Of a stretch of DNA of 64,000 nucleotides, positions 34,132 through 43,091 are shown piece after piece. A model generated the notes under the pieces. That model saw only the letters and a list, made by a program, of their open reading frames with translations. It was not told where the DNA came from and searched no databases. Source of the DNA: Agromyces albus (lineage in GTDB: Bacteria; Actinomycetota; Actinomycetes; Actinomycetales; Microbacteriaceae); the NCBI RefSeq assembly GCF_004134825.1, contig NZ_SDPN01000006.1:62001-126000 (forward strand), written 5' to 3'. Positions within the stretch are counted from its first letter, which is position 1. Each line of letters opens with the position of its first letter. A program made the position numbers and the translations under genes.

Positions 34132-35607
34132 TCAATCGTAGTTCGCGCCGCCGACACGATCGCCGGATCCGGTGAACCGGGGATGGCCGAACACGTCGCG
34201 CAGCACGGTCTTCGCCGCCAGATGGCCGGCCATGCCGTGCACACCCGGCCCGGGAACCGTCGAAGCCGAGCACAGGTACACCCCCGGCACCGGCGTTCGC
34301 CAGGGCCGACGTGCGAGCACCGGCCGCGCGAGCATGCTCCGCAGCGTCAGGAAGCCCGACCCGATGTCGCCGCCGATGAGGTTCGCATCGTGCGCTTCGA
34401 GCTCGGCCGCGGTCGTCGCCCGCGACGCCAGCACGGTGTCGCGGAAACCCGGTGCGAACTCCTCGATGCGTGCCGTGACGTGTTCGGTCGCATCGAGGGT
34501 CGACCCGTGAGGCACGTGAATGTACGCCCAGACGGTGTGCCGCCCGGCCGGCGCCCGCGACGGGTCGAAGAGGCTCGGCTGCGAGAGCAGGACATACGGA
34601 TGCCTCGCGGGCCGCCCTGCGGTCACCTCGCGTTCCGCGGCCCACACCTCCTGTGCCGTGCCGCCGAGGTGCACCGTGCCGGCCTCGGCGAGCCGTTGGT
34701 CACTCCACGGCACGGGCGCGGAGAGCGCGAAGTCCACCTTGCTGAGCCCGTTGCCCGGGCGACCGCCGCCGCCGACGTACCGCCGGAGCAAGCGCGAGGC
34801 CGAATCCGGCAGGCGATCGCCGACGAGGCCGGGCAATCGCGCGAGCGCGACGTCGAGCACCACGGCATCGACGTCGCCGAGCTCCGCGATCGACGTCACC
34901 CGGGCATCCGTCTCGACGACTCCCCCGAGCGACTCGAGCTCGGCCACGAGCGCGTCGACGATCGACTGCGATCCGCCGAGCGGGATCGGCCAGCCGTCGC
35001 CGTGCGCGAGCGTCGCGAGCATCAGTCCCGTCGCCGCAGAGCCGAACGAGGGCATCGGTCCGCTCGCGTGCGCTGCCGCGCCGGCGATGAGCGCCGGTGC
35101 ACTCGCCTCTTTGAACGTGCGGGCTCCGGCTCGCGTGGCGTGCAGCAGCACGCGAGCGCCGAAGCGAGCGGTGATCAGCGGATGCCGCGGCGGCAGCATC
35201 GACCGGAGCACAGACTCCACGAGCCGATCACGCCGCCGCACGAGCGGAGCGAACAGTCGCCGCCACGCTCGCCCGTCACGGCCGAGGTCGTCGGCCGTTC
35301 TCTCGAGCGAGCGCCACGCGATCGCGGATCGACCGGGCATCGCTTGCGCATAGGAGGCATCCGGAATCGCGAAGCCCACGCGATCTGCCAGCCCGAAGTC
35401 GCGGAAGAACGGCGACGCGAGCGCCATCGGATGCACCGCAGAGCCCCAGTCGTGCAGGAAGCCGGGCTCGGTGAGTGGCAGCGTGCGTGCTCCCCCGCCG
35501 ATCGTCGGTTCGGCCTCGAACACCCGCACGCGCACGCCGGCGCGAGCGAGGGTGACCGCGGCGGCCAAGCCGTTCGGTCCGCTTCCGACGATCGCGACCC
35601 CTGCCAC
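34132..35607 (-). CDS. Phytoene-desaturase-like FAD-dependent oxidoreductase
   Basis: The 491-residue flavoprotein begins VAIVGSGPNGLAAAVTLARAGVRVRVFEAEPTIGGGART, the FAD motif of carotenoid-desaturase-like amine oxidases. It ends GVYLCSASTVPGPGVHGMAGHLAAKTVL, the family's C-terminal FAD contact. It belongs to the broader COG1233 group, whose substrates are mostly unknown, and there are no carotenoid genes nearby. GTG 35607 is the best start; the upstream extension overlaps the divergent DksA-type gene. Confidence 0.85.
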   Translation of the reverse strand: MAGVAIVGSGPNGLAAAVTLARAGVRVRVFEAEPTIGGGARTLPLTEPGFLHDWGSAVHPMALASPFFRDFGLADRVGFAIPDASYAQAMPGRSAIAWRSLERTADDLGRDGRAWRRLFAPLVRRRDRLVESVLRSMLPPRHPLITARFGARVLLHATRAGARTFKEASAPALIAGAAAHASGPMPSFGSAATGLMLATLAHGDGWPIPLGGSQSIVDALVAELESLGGVVETDARVTSIAELGDVDAVVLDVALARLPGLVGDRLPDSASRLLRRYVGGGGRPGNGLSKVDFALSAPVPWSDQRLAEAGTVHLGGTAQEVWAAEREVTAGRPARHPYVLLSQPSLFDPSRAPAGRHTVWAYIHVPHGSTLDATEHVTARIEEFAPGFRDTVLASRATTAAELEAHDANLIGGDIGSGFLTLRSMLARPVLARRPWRTPVPGVYLCSASTVPGPGVHGMAGHLAAKTVLRDVFGHPRFTGSGDRVGGANYD

Positions 35608-35719
35608 GCGACTGAACCTAGTCGAGCGAGCGGCTGCGCACGCAATAATTCGCTGTCGGCGATGCCAAACGCTCCAAATCGACTGGCAGGCGTACCATTC
35701 GGGAACCGGAAGGAGCGCC

Positions 35720-36091
35720 ATGTCCACGACGATGACCCCGACTCAGCTCGAACGCTTCCAAGTGAAACTCCTGAAGGAGCGAGCCGACGCCGAGGAACGA
35801 TTCGCCGAGTTCGGCGACGTGATGAGTGAGGTCCGTGCCGCGCGCTCGGGCGCTTCGGCCGACGACGAGCACGACCCCGAGGGCCCGACGATGACACAGG
35901 AGTGGTCGCAGCGCAGCGCCGTGCTCGCCGATGCACGAGCCGAGCTCAGCAACGTGGATCGAGCACTCGCCCGCATTGCGGATGGGACCTACGGCATCTG
36001 CTCGCGTTGCGGCAAGCGCATCGCGGTCGCCCGACTCGAGGCCCGGCCCACGGCAGAACTCTGCATCGACTGCGCCCGGCTCGTCGGCTGA
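35720..36091 (+). CDS. DksA/TraR-type C4 zinc finger protein
   Basis: The 123-residue protein has an N-terminal coiled coil (FQVKLLKERADAEERFAEF, then SAVLADARAELSNVDRALARIADG) and a C-terminal four-cysteine zinc finger, CSRCGKRIAVARLEARPTAELCIDC. It resembles RNA-polymerase secondary-channel proteins. The acidic tip residues of DksA are not clear, so direct ppGpp action cannot be claimed. ATG 35720 follows GGAAGGAG. Confidence 0.92.
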   Translation: MSTTMTPTQLERFQVKLLKERADAEERFAEFGDVMSEVRAARSGASADDEHDPEGPTMTQEWSQRSAVLADARAELSNVDRALARIADGTYGICSRCGKRIAVARLEARPTAELCIDCARLVG

Positions 36092-36223
36092 GCCCGGCCG
36101 AGAACGCTCCACTCGGTCCCCGTAGTGGGGGACATTCGCCCCTCGCTATCTGTGCCGAACCCGCATATGCTCAGGCTCACCGGACATGGGGGCATGACCG
36201 GATTCCATCAAATGGGGGACACA

Positions 36224-36844
36224 GTGGAAACTCACGTCGAGCAGACAGCACAACCGGTCCGGGCCTTCGGACGGCGTCGCAAGGCGATGGCGGTGATCGC
36301 CGGCGGACTCGTGCTCGGCGTCGGCGCGGCGATCACGCTCGCCGCCTGGAACGACTCCGAGTTCGCGACCGGCAGCTTCGGATCCGGCGCCTTCGATCTG
36401 CAGGGCAGCACCGACGGCACTGTGTTCTCGAGCAGCCCGACGGCACCTGGCAAGACCCTGACGTTCGTCGTTGAGCCCGACACGCTGTCGCCCGGCGACG
36501 TCGTCGCCGTGCCGTTCGCCGTGCAGCTCTCCGCAACCTCGACGTATGCGGCCGACCTCACGATCGCTGCGGCCAGCGCCGACGCGATCGCCGCCGACCT
36601 CACGTACGACCTCGTCGACACGGGCACGTTCGTCGCCGGCTGCGATGAGACGACGGCGGGAACCACCCTCGTCAACGACGCTGCCACGACGGCGAGCGGA
36701 CCGACTGCGCTCCCGTCATTCACGGCCGCGGAGACGCCGCTGAACCTGTGCTTCATCGTGACCGCGGGTCCTGACATCGCCCAAAGCCTCACGGGATCGG
36801 TCACTTGGGAATTCGTCGGAACCTCGACGGATCCGCTCCCCTAG
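36224..36844 (+). CDS. TasA/CalY-like surface protein with SipW-type signal, first copy
   Basis: The 206-residue precursor has a basic start, then AMAVIAGGLVLGVGAAITLAAWNDSEFATGSFGSGAFDLQGS. This is the SipW-dependent signal (hydrophobic stretch, then AxW-D-x-E and A-x-GSF) seen in TasA, camelysin and actinobacterial homologues. The mature part is a beta-rich single domain with a Cys pair. GTG 36224 has GGGGGA at good spacing; ATG 36212 is the alternative. It opens a four-gene operon containing its own SipW-like peptidase, so a secreted fibre or matrix role is likely. Confidence 0.82.
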   Translation: METHVEQTAQPVRAFGRRRKAMAVIAGGLVLGVGAAITLAAWNDSEFATGSFGSGAFDLQGSTDGTVFSSSPTAPGKTLTFVVEPDTLSPGDVVAVPFAVQLSATSTYAADLTIAAASADAIAADLTYDLVDTGTFVAGCDETTAGTTLVNDAATTASGPTALPSFTAAETPLNLCFIVTAGPDIAQSLTGSVTWEFVGTSTDPLP

Positions 36845-36853
36845 GACTAGCGG

Positions 36854-37495
36854 ATGCCCCGGCACGCCGAGCGGCGACGCCGGCGCGGGGCCGCCCGATG
36901 GCGGGCGGTGCTCGCCGGCGGGCTGGTACTCGGCGCAGGCGCGACGGCGACGCTCGCCGCGTGGACCGACACTGAGACCGCAACGGGCAGCTTCGGCTCG
37001 AGCGTCTTCGACCTGCAGTCGCAGAGTGCAGGGAGCCCGACGTATGCGGACAACGCGGTAGCGCCTGGTGCGAGCCTGACCTTCAACGCGACCGCGATGT
37101 CGCCGAGCGTCTCGCACTACGCGTGGCTGAACGTGCGCACGACGCCGGCGTCGACCGTGGGCGGCGACGTCGTGCTCACCGGGCTCGATGTCGACTCGAC
37201 CGACAATGCCCTGGCGCCGGCGCTCGAGTACCGTGCGGTGCGCACCTCGTCGCCGAATCCCACGATCGCGTGCAACGCCGCGGCGTTCGCCGCGCCCTCG
37301 ACCTTCATCGTCGGCGGCACGACGACGTGGGTTGCGCTCTCGAGCGCACCGCCAACCCCCGTATCGAATCCCATCGGCGCCGCTGGGGCGTCGATCGGCT
37401 TCTGCTTCGATGTGCGGGTGATCGCGGGCGCCGCGAACAGTTACCAAGGCGAAACCGCCAAAGCGACCTGGACCTTCACCGGAACCTCTGGATAG
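36854..37495 (+). CDS. TasA/CalY-like surface protein with SipW-type signal, second copy
   Basis: The 213-residue precursor has an arginine-rich N-terminus (RHAERRRRRGAARWR) and VLAGGLVLGAGATATLAAWTDTETATGSFGSSVFDLQS, nearly the same processing region as the upstream protein. The two share length, signal and Cys placement and look like a tandem duplication that has diverged. It lies 9 bp after the first gene and 3 bp before the peptidase gene. The two may be major and minor fibre subunits. Confidence 0.85.
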   Translation: MPRHAERRRRRGAARWRAVLAGGLVLGAGATATLAAWTDTETATGSFGSSVFDLQSQSAGSPTYADNAVAPGASLTFNATAMSPSVSHYAWLNVRTTPASTVGGDVVLTGLDVDSTDNALAPALEYRAVRTSSPNPTIACNAAAFAAPSTFIVGGTTTWVALSSAPPTPVSNPIGAAGASIGFCFDVRVIAGAANSYQGETAKATWTFTGTSG

Positions 37496-37498
37496 ACC

Positions 37499-38716
37499 AT
37501 GACCTCGATCGCACGCAAGGTGCTGCACGTATCGGGCGAGGTCGTGCTCACCGTGCTCGCCGCAGGCGGTGCGGCGTGCATCGTGCTCGTGCTCGCCGCG
37601 GTGTGGTTCGGCGCCTCGGTCATCCTCTTCAGCACTGGCTCCATGACCCCCACGATTCCGGCCGGATCGGCGGCGCTCGTGCGCGAGGTGCCGGCGAGCG
37701 AGGTCGAGGTGGGCGACATCGTGACGGTCGACCGCCCGAACGCGCTGCCCATCACCCACCGCGTGGTCGCAGTCGAGGGCGCCGGGGCTGTTCGCGAGCT
37801 CACGCTTCGAGGCGATGCGAATCCGACCGACGATCCGCTCCCCTACTCGGTGTCCCACGTGCGCGAGGTCATCTTCTCCGTTCCGGGCATCGCACCCGCG
37901 ATCGACGCCGCAGGCAATCCCGTTGTGCTGGCGACCGTGACGGTGCTCATGGCCGGCCTCGTGACGTGGGCGTTCTGGCCGCGTCGCGAAGCGCCGGGTG
38001 AGACCACGACACGACGACGACGACGACGCGCCGGCCGCGAGCACTCATCGTCGGGAGCGCGCCATGCCAGCGGGGCTGCGGTGATCGTGGTGGCAGCGCT
38101 CATCGGCGTGACGATGGCCCCCGAGCCGGCGACCGCTGCCACCACGACGAACGAGCACATCGTGCAGGGCGAGAGGATCCGGCTCACCTCGATCCTCGAC
38201 ACCGAGCAGGCCCGGAGCCTCGAGCCAGGCGCCGAGTCCGTCTGGATCGTCGGCGTCGAGGCCATCACCGAGGAGCCGGGCGCCGTCGACATCGACCTCG
38301 AACTCACCGCCGACGAGCCGGCCCTCGCCATCTCGGTCGCGGCGTGCGACGTGCGCTGGATCGGCACCAGCTGTGCGTCGGGCCGGCGCGATGTCCTCGA
38401 CCTGACAGCGACGGATGTCGCGACCAGCCACCGCCTCGACGAGATCTCGACGAGCGAGCAGCGCTGGCTCCGGCTGACGGTCGGGTTGGCAGACGGCGGC
38501 GACGAGTCGATTCATGGGGGCTGGCGAGACCTCGTCGTCCGGGCCAGCGGATTCGGCGAGTCATCCGGTATCGGATCTGGTGGCGGCGGGATCGCCCGCA
38601 CGGGTCTCCCGTTCCCGCCCGCCGCACTCGCCCTGGCGGCGCTGCTGCTCATCGCCGCGGGGACCGCCGCGCTGATCCGGCGTCCGCGCGACCGGACCGG
38701 CGGGAGAAACGGATGA
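37499..38716 (+). CDS. SipW-type signal peptidase I fused to a C-terminal surface domain
   Basis: Residues 1-165 form a SipW/ER-type signal peptidase: helix 15-45, catalytic Ser48 in STGSMTPTIPAG, His87 in ITHRVV (in place of lysine), RGDAN and a second helix near 142-160. The protein then has TTRRRRRRAGR, an internal hydrophobic segment ending EPATA that looks like a second signal peptide, a ~150-residue beta-rich ectodomain with a Cys pair, and a C-terminal helix with RRPRDR. SipW enzymes are normally ~190 residues; this has 405. It should process the three neighbouring SipW-type proteins. Confidence 0.82.
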   Translation: MTSIARKVLHVSGEVVLTVLAAGGAACIVLVLAAVWFGASVILFSTGSMTPTIPAGSAALVREVPASEVEVGDIVTVDRPNALPITHRVVAVEGAGAVRELTLRGDANPTDDPLPYSVSHVREVIFSVPGIAPAIDAAGNPVVLATVTVLMAGLVTWAFWPRREAPGETTTRRRRRRAGREHSSSGARHASGAAVIVVAALIGVTMAPEPATAATTTNEHIVQGERIRLTSILDTEQARSLEPGAESVWIVGVEAITEEPGAVDIDLELTADEPALAISVAACDVRWIGTSCASGRRDVLDLTATDVATSHRLDEISTSEQRWLRLTVGLADGGDESIHGGWRDLVVRASGFGESSGIGSGGGGIARTGLPFPPAALALAALLLIAAGTAALIRRPRDRTGGRNG

Positions 38717-39225
38717 CGCGCCTCCGGCTCCCCATGGTCGGAGCGGTACTCGCACTCGGGGCCGCACTGACCCTCTCGGCGCAATCGAGCGCGACCGACG
38801 CGGGCTGGAACGAGACCACTCACGCGACCGGCTCGTACACGGCGCTGACCGTCGCGCGACCCGCGCTCGGTGCGACCTGCACGCTGAGCCCTGGATTCCT
38901 CGGAACGAATCCGGCGATCACCATCACCTGGATGGTACCCCCAGGTTCTGGCTTCACCAGCGCGAACGCCCAGTACGCGATCAGCGGCGTCAGCGGGCTG
39001 GAGCAGGTCACCGGTTCGCTCCTGTCGTCGATCACCACGACGGGGCCCGTCGGCGGCGTCTACACGACACGGTTCGGATCCGGCGTGCTGACGGGCCTCC
39101 TGGGCGGCACGAAGAGCGTCGGCGTGCGGTTCCTCCACTCGAGCGGCTGGACATCGCTGTGGTCGCAGGCGGACGCCTCGATGGGACTCGCCGGGGCGAA
39201 CCCGCAGTGCACGGTTGTACCCTGA
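38713..39225 (+). CDS. Small exported protein with SipW-like signal
   Basis: The 170-residue protein starts MTRLRLPMVGAVLALGAALTLSAQSSATDAGWNETTHATGSYTA, close to the SipW-dependent signals of the first two proteins, and has two cysteines. The rest is Gly/Ser/Thr-rich beta structure. ATG 38713 overlaps the peptidase stop (ATGA). It is probably a minor subunit or adaptor of the same surface structure. Confidence 0.78.
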   Translation: MTRLRLPMVGAVLALGAALTLSAQSSATDAGWNETTHATGSYTALTVARPALGATCTLSPGFLGTNPAITITWMVPPGSGFTSANAQYAISGVSGLEQVTGSLLSSITTTGPVGGVYTTRFGSGVLTGLLGGTKSVGVRFLHSSGWTSLWSQADASMGLAGANPQCTVVP

Positions 39226-39234
39226 CCCGCGGCG

Positions 39235-40440
39235 TCAGTGCTCCACGGCCGCGAGCGTCTGGCGCGCGATCTCGAGCTCCTCGTTCGTGGGCACCACGAG
39301 CACCGCGGTGCGCGAGGCATCGGTCGAGATACGGCGCACGTCGCTCCCGCGCGCGCGGTTGCGGTCGGTGTCGAGCTCGACGCCGAAGCCCTCGAGCCCC
39401 GCGAGCGACCATTCGCGCACGATCGGCGAGTTCTCGCCGACGCCCGCGGTGAACGCGATCGCATCGACGCGGCCCAGCTGAGCGGCATAGGCGCCGACAT
39501 AGGCGCGGATGCGGTGGGTGTACACCTCGAGCGCGAGGGTCGCCGCTTCGTCGCCCGACTCGAACGCGCCGACGAGGTCGCGCATGTCGCGATGGCCGCT
39601 GAGGCCGAGCACGCCGCTCTGCGAGTTCAGGAGCTTGTCGGTGGCATCCGTGTCGAGCCCGGCCACGCGCTGCAGGTGCAGGAGCACCGCTGGGTCGATG
39701 TCGCCAGACCGGGTGCCCATCACGAGCCCCTCGAGCGGCGTCATCCCCATGCTCGTCTCGACCGAGCGCCCACCAGAGACGGCGCACGCGGATGCCCCGT
39801 TGCCGAGGTGCAGCACGATCATCCGCAGCTCCTCGACCGGTTGCCCGAGGAACTCCGCAGCCGCACGGGACACGAACCGGTGCGAGGTGCCGTGGAAGCC
39901 ATAGCGCCGCACCTGGTGCTTCGCAGCGAGCTCACGGTCGATCGCGTACGTGTAGGCCGCAGGCGGCAGCGTCTGGTGAAAGGCGGTGTCGAAGACGGCG
40001 ATGTGCGGCACGTCGGGAAAGGCCTGCTGCGCGGCGACGATGCCCGCGAGGTTCGCGGGGTTGTGCAACGGCGCGAGCTCCTCGAGCTGTTCGATCTCGC
40101 GCTTCACCCGGTCGGTCACGACCGTCGGCTCGACGAAGCGCGAGCCGCCCTGCACGACGCGGTGCCCCACCGCGACGGGCGGATGCGACTCGAGCGACGG
40201 CCCGTGCGCCTCGAACGCGTCGAGCATGTGCTTGAAGGCCGCGTCGTGGTCTGGGATCTCCTCGTCGGTGTCCCACGTGTCGCGGCCGTGCTCGGCATCC
40301 TCGCGGCGATGCTGCACGTGCCCTTCGGCCTGCCCGATCCGCTCGATGAGGCCGTTTGCGAGCGCCCGCCCTGCCTCGACGTCGATCAGCTGGTACTTCA
40401 GCGACGAGGAACCCGAGTTGACGACGAGGACGACGCTCAC
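39235..40440 (-). CDS. ackA: Acetate kinase
   Basis: The 401-residue enzyme interconverts acetyl phosphate and acetate with ATP. VVLVVNSGSSSLKYQL is the family's first signature, YGFHGTSHRFV the second, and MGTRSGDIDPA and GVGENSPIVRE the substrate and phosphate sites. GTG 40440 overlaps the pta stop (GTGA), so ackA is translationally coupled to pta. Length is normal. Confidence 0.97.
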   Translation of the reverse strand: MSVVLVVNSGSSSLKYQLIDVEAGRALANGLIERIGQAEGHVQHRREDAEHGRDTWDTDEEIPDHDAAFKHMLDAFEAHGPSLESHPPVAVGHRVVQGGSRFVEPTVVTDRVKREIEQLEELAPLHNPANLAGIVAAQQAFPDVPHIAVFDTAFHQTLPPAAYTYAIDRELAAKHQVRRYGFHGTSHRFVSRAAAEFLGQPVEELRMIVLHLGNGASACAVSGGRSVETSMGMTPLEGLVMGTRSGDIDPAVLLHLQRVAGLDTDATDKLLNSQSGVLGLSGHRDMRDLVGAFESGDEAATLALEVYTHRIRAYVGAYAAQLGRVDAIAFTAGVGENSPIVREWSLAGLEGFGVELDTDRNRARGSDVRRISTDASRTAVLVVPTNEELEIARQTLAAVEH

Positions 40441-42596
40441 GAGGCATCCGCCGCCTGGATCGCCGTAATGGCCACGGTGTTCACGATGTCCTGCACGAGT
40501 GCGCCGCGCGAGAGGTCGTTGATCGGCTTTCGCAGGCCCTGCAGCACGGGCCCGATCGCCACCGCGCCCGACGAGCGCTGCACCGCCTTGTAGGTGTTGT
40601 TGCCGGTGTTGAGGTCGGGGAAGATGAACACGGTCGCCCGCCCGGCGACCTCGGAATCGGGCAGCTTCGTGCGCGCGACCGCGGCGTCGGCAGCGGCGTC
40701 GTACTGGATCGGTCCCTCGACCGCGAGCTGCGGCGCACGCTCGCGCACGAGCTGCGTCGCGCGGCGCACCTTGTCGACCTCGGCGCCCGAGCCCGACTCG
40801 CCGGTGGAGTACGAGAGCATCGCTATGCGCGGTTCGATGCCGAACTGCGCCGCCGTCTCGGCCGACGAGACGGCGATGTCGGCGAGCTGCTCGGCGGTGG
40901 GATCGGGCACGACCGCGCAATCGCCGTAGACGAGCACGCGGTCGGCGAGCGCCATCAGGAACACGCTCGAGACGACCTCGACCCCCGGCTTCGTCTTGAT
41001 GATCTCGAATGCCGGCCGAATGGTGTGCGCCGTCGTGTGCGCTGCGCCCGACACCATGCCGTCGGCGAGGCCCAGCTGCACCATCATCGTGCCGAAGTAC
41101 GAGACGTCGGTGACGGTCTCCCGCGCCTGCTCGAGGCTGACGCCCTTGTGCGCGCGGAGCCGCTTGTATTCGTCGGCGAAGCGGTAGACGAGCACGTGGT
41201 CGTGGTTGGAGAGCACGGTCGCGCGCGAGATGTCGAGGCCGAGGCCGATCGCGCGGGAACGCACCTCGATCTCCCCGCCGAGGATCGTGAGCTCGGCCAC
41301 ATCACGCGCGAGCAGCATGGCGGCCGCACGCAGGATGCGGTCGTCGTCGCCTTCGGGGAGCACGATGTGCTTGCGCACGCCGCGTGCCCGCTCGAGCAGG
41401 CCGTACTCGAACATGAGCGGCGTGACGACCTCGGCGCGCGCCACGTCAAGCAGGTCGAGCAGGCCTTGGCCGTCGACGTGCTTCTCGAAGAGCGAGAGCG
41501 CCGTGTCGCGCTTGCGCTGCGACTCCGCCGCGAGCCGGCCGCGCGCGTGGGTGATCGCGAGCGCCGTGTCGTAGCTCCCGAACTCGGTGCGGATGATGGG
41601 CAGGCCCGCCTGCAGTCCCTCGACGAGTCGCTCCACCTGTTCGGCGAGCGGGAAGCCGCCGTTCAGCACGATGCCCGAGATCGACGGGAACGTCGCCGAG
41701 GCGTGCGCCGTGAGCACGCCGATGAGCACTTCGCTGCGATCGCCCGGCACCACGACGACCGACCCCTCGATGAGCCGCGTGAGCACGTTCTCCATCGACA
41801 TGGCCGCGACGACCACGCCGAGCGCCTCGCGGTTCAGGAGGTCGGGGTCGCCCGCGTACAACTCGCCGTCGACGGCCGACATGATCGTGCGCATCGAGGG
41901 GGCGACGAGGAACGGGTCTTCGGGAATGGCCCACACGGCGACGGATGCCTCGGCCAGCACCTCGGTGCCCGCGGCATCCGCTCCCGAACCGGCGGCCACC
42001 CGCACGGCCTCGACGATCTCGATAAGCCGATCTGGATCGGCGCGATTGGCCACGATGCCGAGGAGGCTCGCGTGCTCGCGCCCGAGCTCCTCGACGGCGA
42101 GCTCGGTGAGCTGGGCGAGCTCGTCGGGAGTTCGCGCGTCGGAGTAGCCGAGTCGCTCCGAGCGGCCGCGGCCCTCGCCGACACGGCCGCCGAGCACGAG
42201 CAGCACGGGGGCGCCGAGGTTCGCCGCGATGCGCGCGTTGTAGGCGAGCTCGGTGGGACTGCCGACATCCGTGAAATCGGAACCGAGCACGACCACGGCA
42301 TCGCAACGGTCTTCGACGGCCTTGAAGCGGCGCACGATCGTGGCGAGCGCGGCATCGGGGTTCGCGTGCACGTCGTCGTACCGCACGCCGATCGCGTCGT
42401 CGTAGTCGAGCTCGACCACGCCCTCGTGGCTCAGCAGCAGCTCGAGCACGTAGTCGCGCTCGGCGGTGGATCGGGCGATCGGACGGAACACGCCCACGCG
42501 CGTCGCGCGCCGGCTCAGGGTGTCGAGAGTGCCGAGCGCGACCGTGGACTTGCCGGTATTGCCCTCAGCCGAGCAGATGTAGATGCGGTGCGCCAC
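40437..42596 (-). CDS. pta: Phosphate acetyltransferase, long form
   Basis: The 719-residue enzyme converts acetyl-CoA and phosphate to acetyl phosphate. The N-terminal ~350 residues form a BioD-like P-loop domain (IYICSAEGNTGKSTVALGTL), a central DRTGG domain follows, and the C-terminal ~330 form the transferase proper (VVSSVFLMALADRVLVYGDCAVVPDPTA; FIFPDLNTGNNTYKAVQRS). This is the regulated PTA architecture of enterics and Actinobacteria. GTG 42596 begins in the second arm of a CCCGCCC/GGGCGGG hairpin. Confidence 0.97.
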   Translation of the reverse strand: MAHRIYICSAEGNTGKSTVALGTLDTLSRRATRVGVFRPIARSTAERDYVLELLLSHEGVVELDYDDAIGVRYDDVHANPDAALATIVRRFKAVEDRCDAVVVLGSDFTDVGSPTELAYNARIAANLGAPVLLVLGGRVGEGRGRSERLGYSDARTPDELAQLTELAVEELGREHASLLGIVANRADPDRLIEIVEAVRVAAGSGADAAGTEVLAEASVAVWAIPEDPFLVAPSMRTIMSAVDGELYAGDPDLLNREALGVVVAAMSMENVLTRLIEGSVVVVPGDRSEVLIGVLTAHASATFPSISGIVLNGGFPLAEQVERLVEGLQAGLPIIRTEFGSYDTALAITHARGRLAAESQRKRDTALSLFEKHVDGQGLLDLLDVARAEVVTPLMFEYGLLERARGVRKHIVLPEGDDDRILRAAAMLLARDVAELTILGGEIEVRSRAIGLGLDISRATVLSNHDHVLVYRFADEYKRLRAHKGVSLEQARETVTDVSYFGTMMVQLGLADGMVSGAAHTTAHTIRPAFEIIKTKPGVEVVSSVFLMALADRVLVYGDCAVVPDPTAEQLADIAVSSAETAAQFGIEPRIAMLSYSTGESGSGAEVDKVRRATQLVRERAPQLAVEGPIQYDAAADAAVARTKLPDSEVAGRATVFIFPDLNTGNNTYKAVQRSSGAVAIGPVLQGLRKPINDLSRGALVQDIVNTVAITAIQAADAS

Positions 42597-42617
42597 CCGC
42601 CCAGCCTATTGGGCGGG
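42596..42617. terminator. Hairpin after the SRP RNA, overlapping the pta start
   Basis: CCCGCCC (42596-42602) and GGGCGGG (42611-42617) enclose 8 nt. On the minus strand it follows the U-rich 3' end of the SRP RNA (TCTTTCTT) and its second arm runs into the pta start codon. It can end SRP RNA transcription and also hide the pta ribosome site in read-through RNA. Confidence 0.6.
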
Positions 42618-42619
42618 CA

Positions 42620-42713
42620 TAAGAAAGACCCCCCGCGCACCCGCCAGAGCCGGGTTACCCTTGCTGCGTTTCCGCCCTGGGGGAGTTGGCCTGGATGGCG
42701 CCACGCGGGGAGC
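42620..42713 (-). ncRNA. ffs: Small bacterial-type signal recognition particle RNA (4.5S)
   Basis: The minus strand reads CTCCCCGCGTGGCG...GGCCAACTCCCCCAGG, then GCGGAAACGCAGCAAGGGTAACC, then GGCGGGTGCGCGGGGGG. The GGAA tetraloop and the AGCA/A-rich internal loop of helix 8 are the Ffh-binding site, and the CCCCGCG/CGCGGGG ends close the hairpin. A promoter TTCACC-N16-TAGAAT lies upstream (-10 at 42727-42722). The tRNA-Ser neighbour is the usual actinobacterial arrangement. Ends are good to a few bases. Confidence 0.92.
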
Positions 42714-42849
42714 CGTCGTCCATTCTACCCGTTCTCGAGCTCGGGTGAAGCCCCGTCGCGTCGGCTCGACCGATCGCGCGAACGGCGGGCGTTCGGAAGT
42801 CGGGTACGATTTCATGAGGTCGCACGCGCTTTCGAGTGCCGCGTCCCGT

Positions 42850-42937
42850 GGAGGATTCGCCTAGTGGCCTATGGCGCACGCTTGGAAAGCGTGTTGGGTG
42901 CAAGCCCTCGGGGGTTCGAATCCCCCATCCTCCGCCA
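42850..42937 (+). tRNA. tRNA-Ser (anticodon GGA)
   Basis: GGAGGAT (42850-42856) pairs with ATCCTCC (42927-42933). The anticodon arm is CACGC-TTGGAAA-GCGTG with anticodon GGA at 42884-42886. A long variable arm (TTGGGTGCAAGCCCTCG region) and the T arm GGGGGTTCGAATCCCCC follow. The 3' end is G-CCA, with CCA encoded. It reads UCC and UCU serine codons. Confidence 0.97.
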
Positions 42938-43091
42938 GTTTGTCTCCGCCGCGAGCATGTTCCGATGCCCGCGGCGGAGCCGTTTCCGGCCCGCTTCTCC
43001 TTCGCGCGCAGATGTCTCGCCCCTCGCGCGCAGACGTGTCCTCCTTAATGCCGAATAGCGCGGTTCTCGCGTGCGCCCCATGATGTGAGAG

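Noticed and set aside
41025-43058. 677-codon plus-strand frame running through pta, ffs and tRNA-Ser
   Set aside because: It crosses two structured RNA genes and is antisense to pta.
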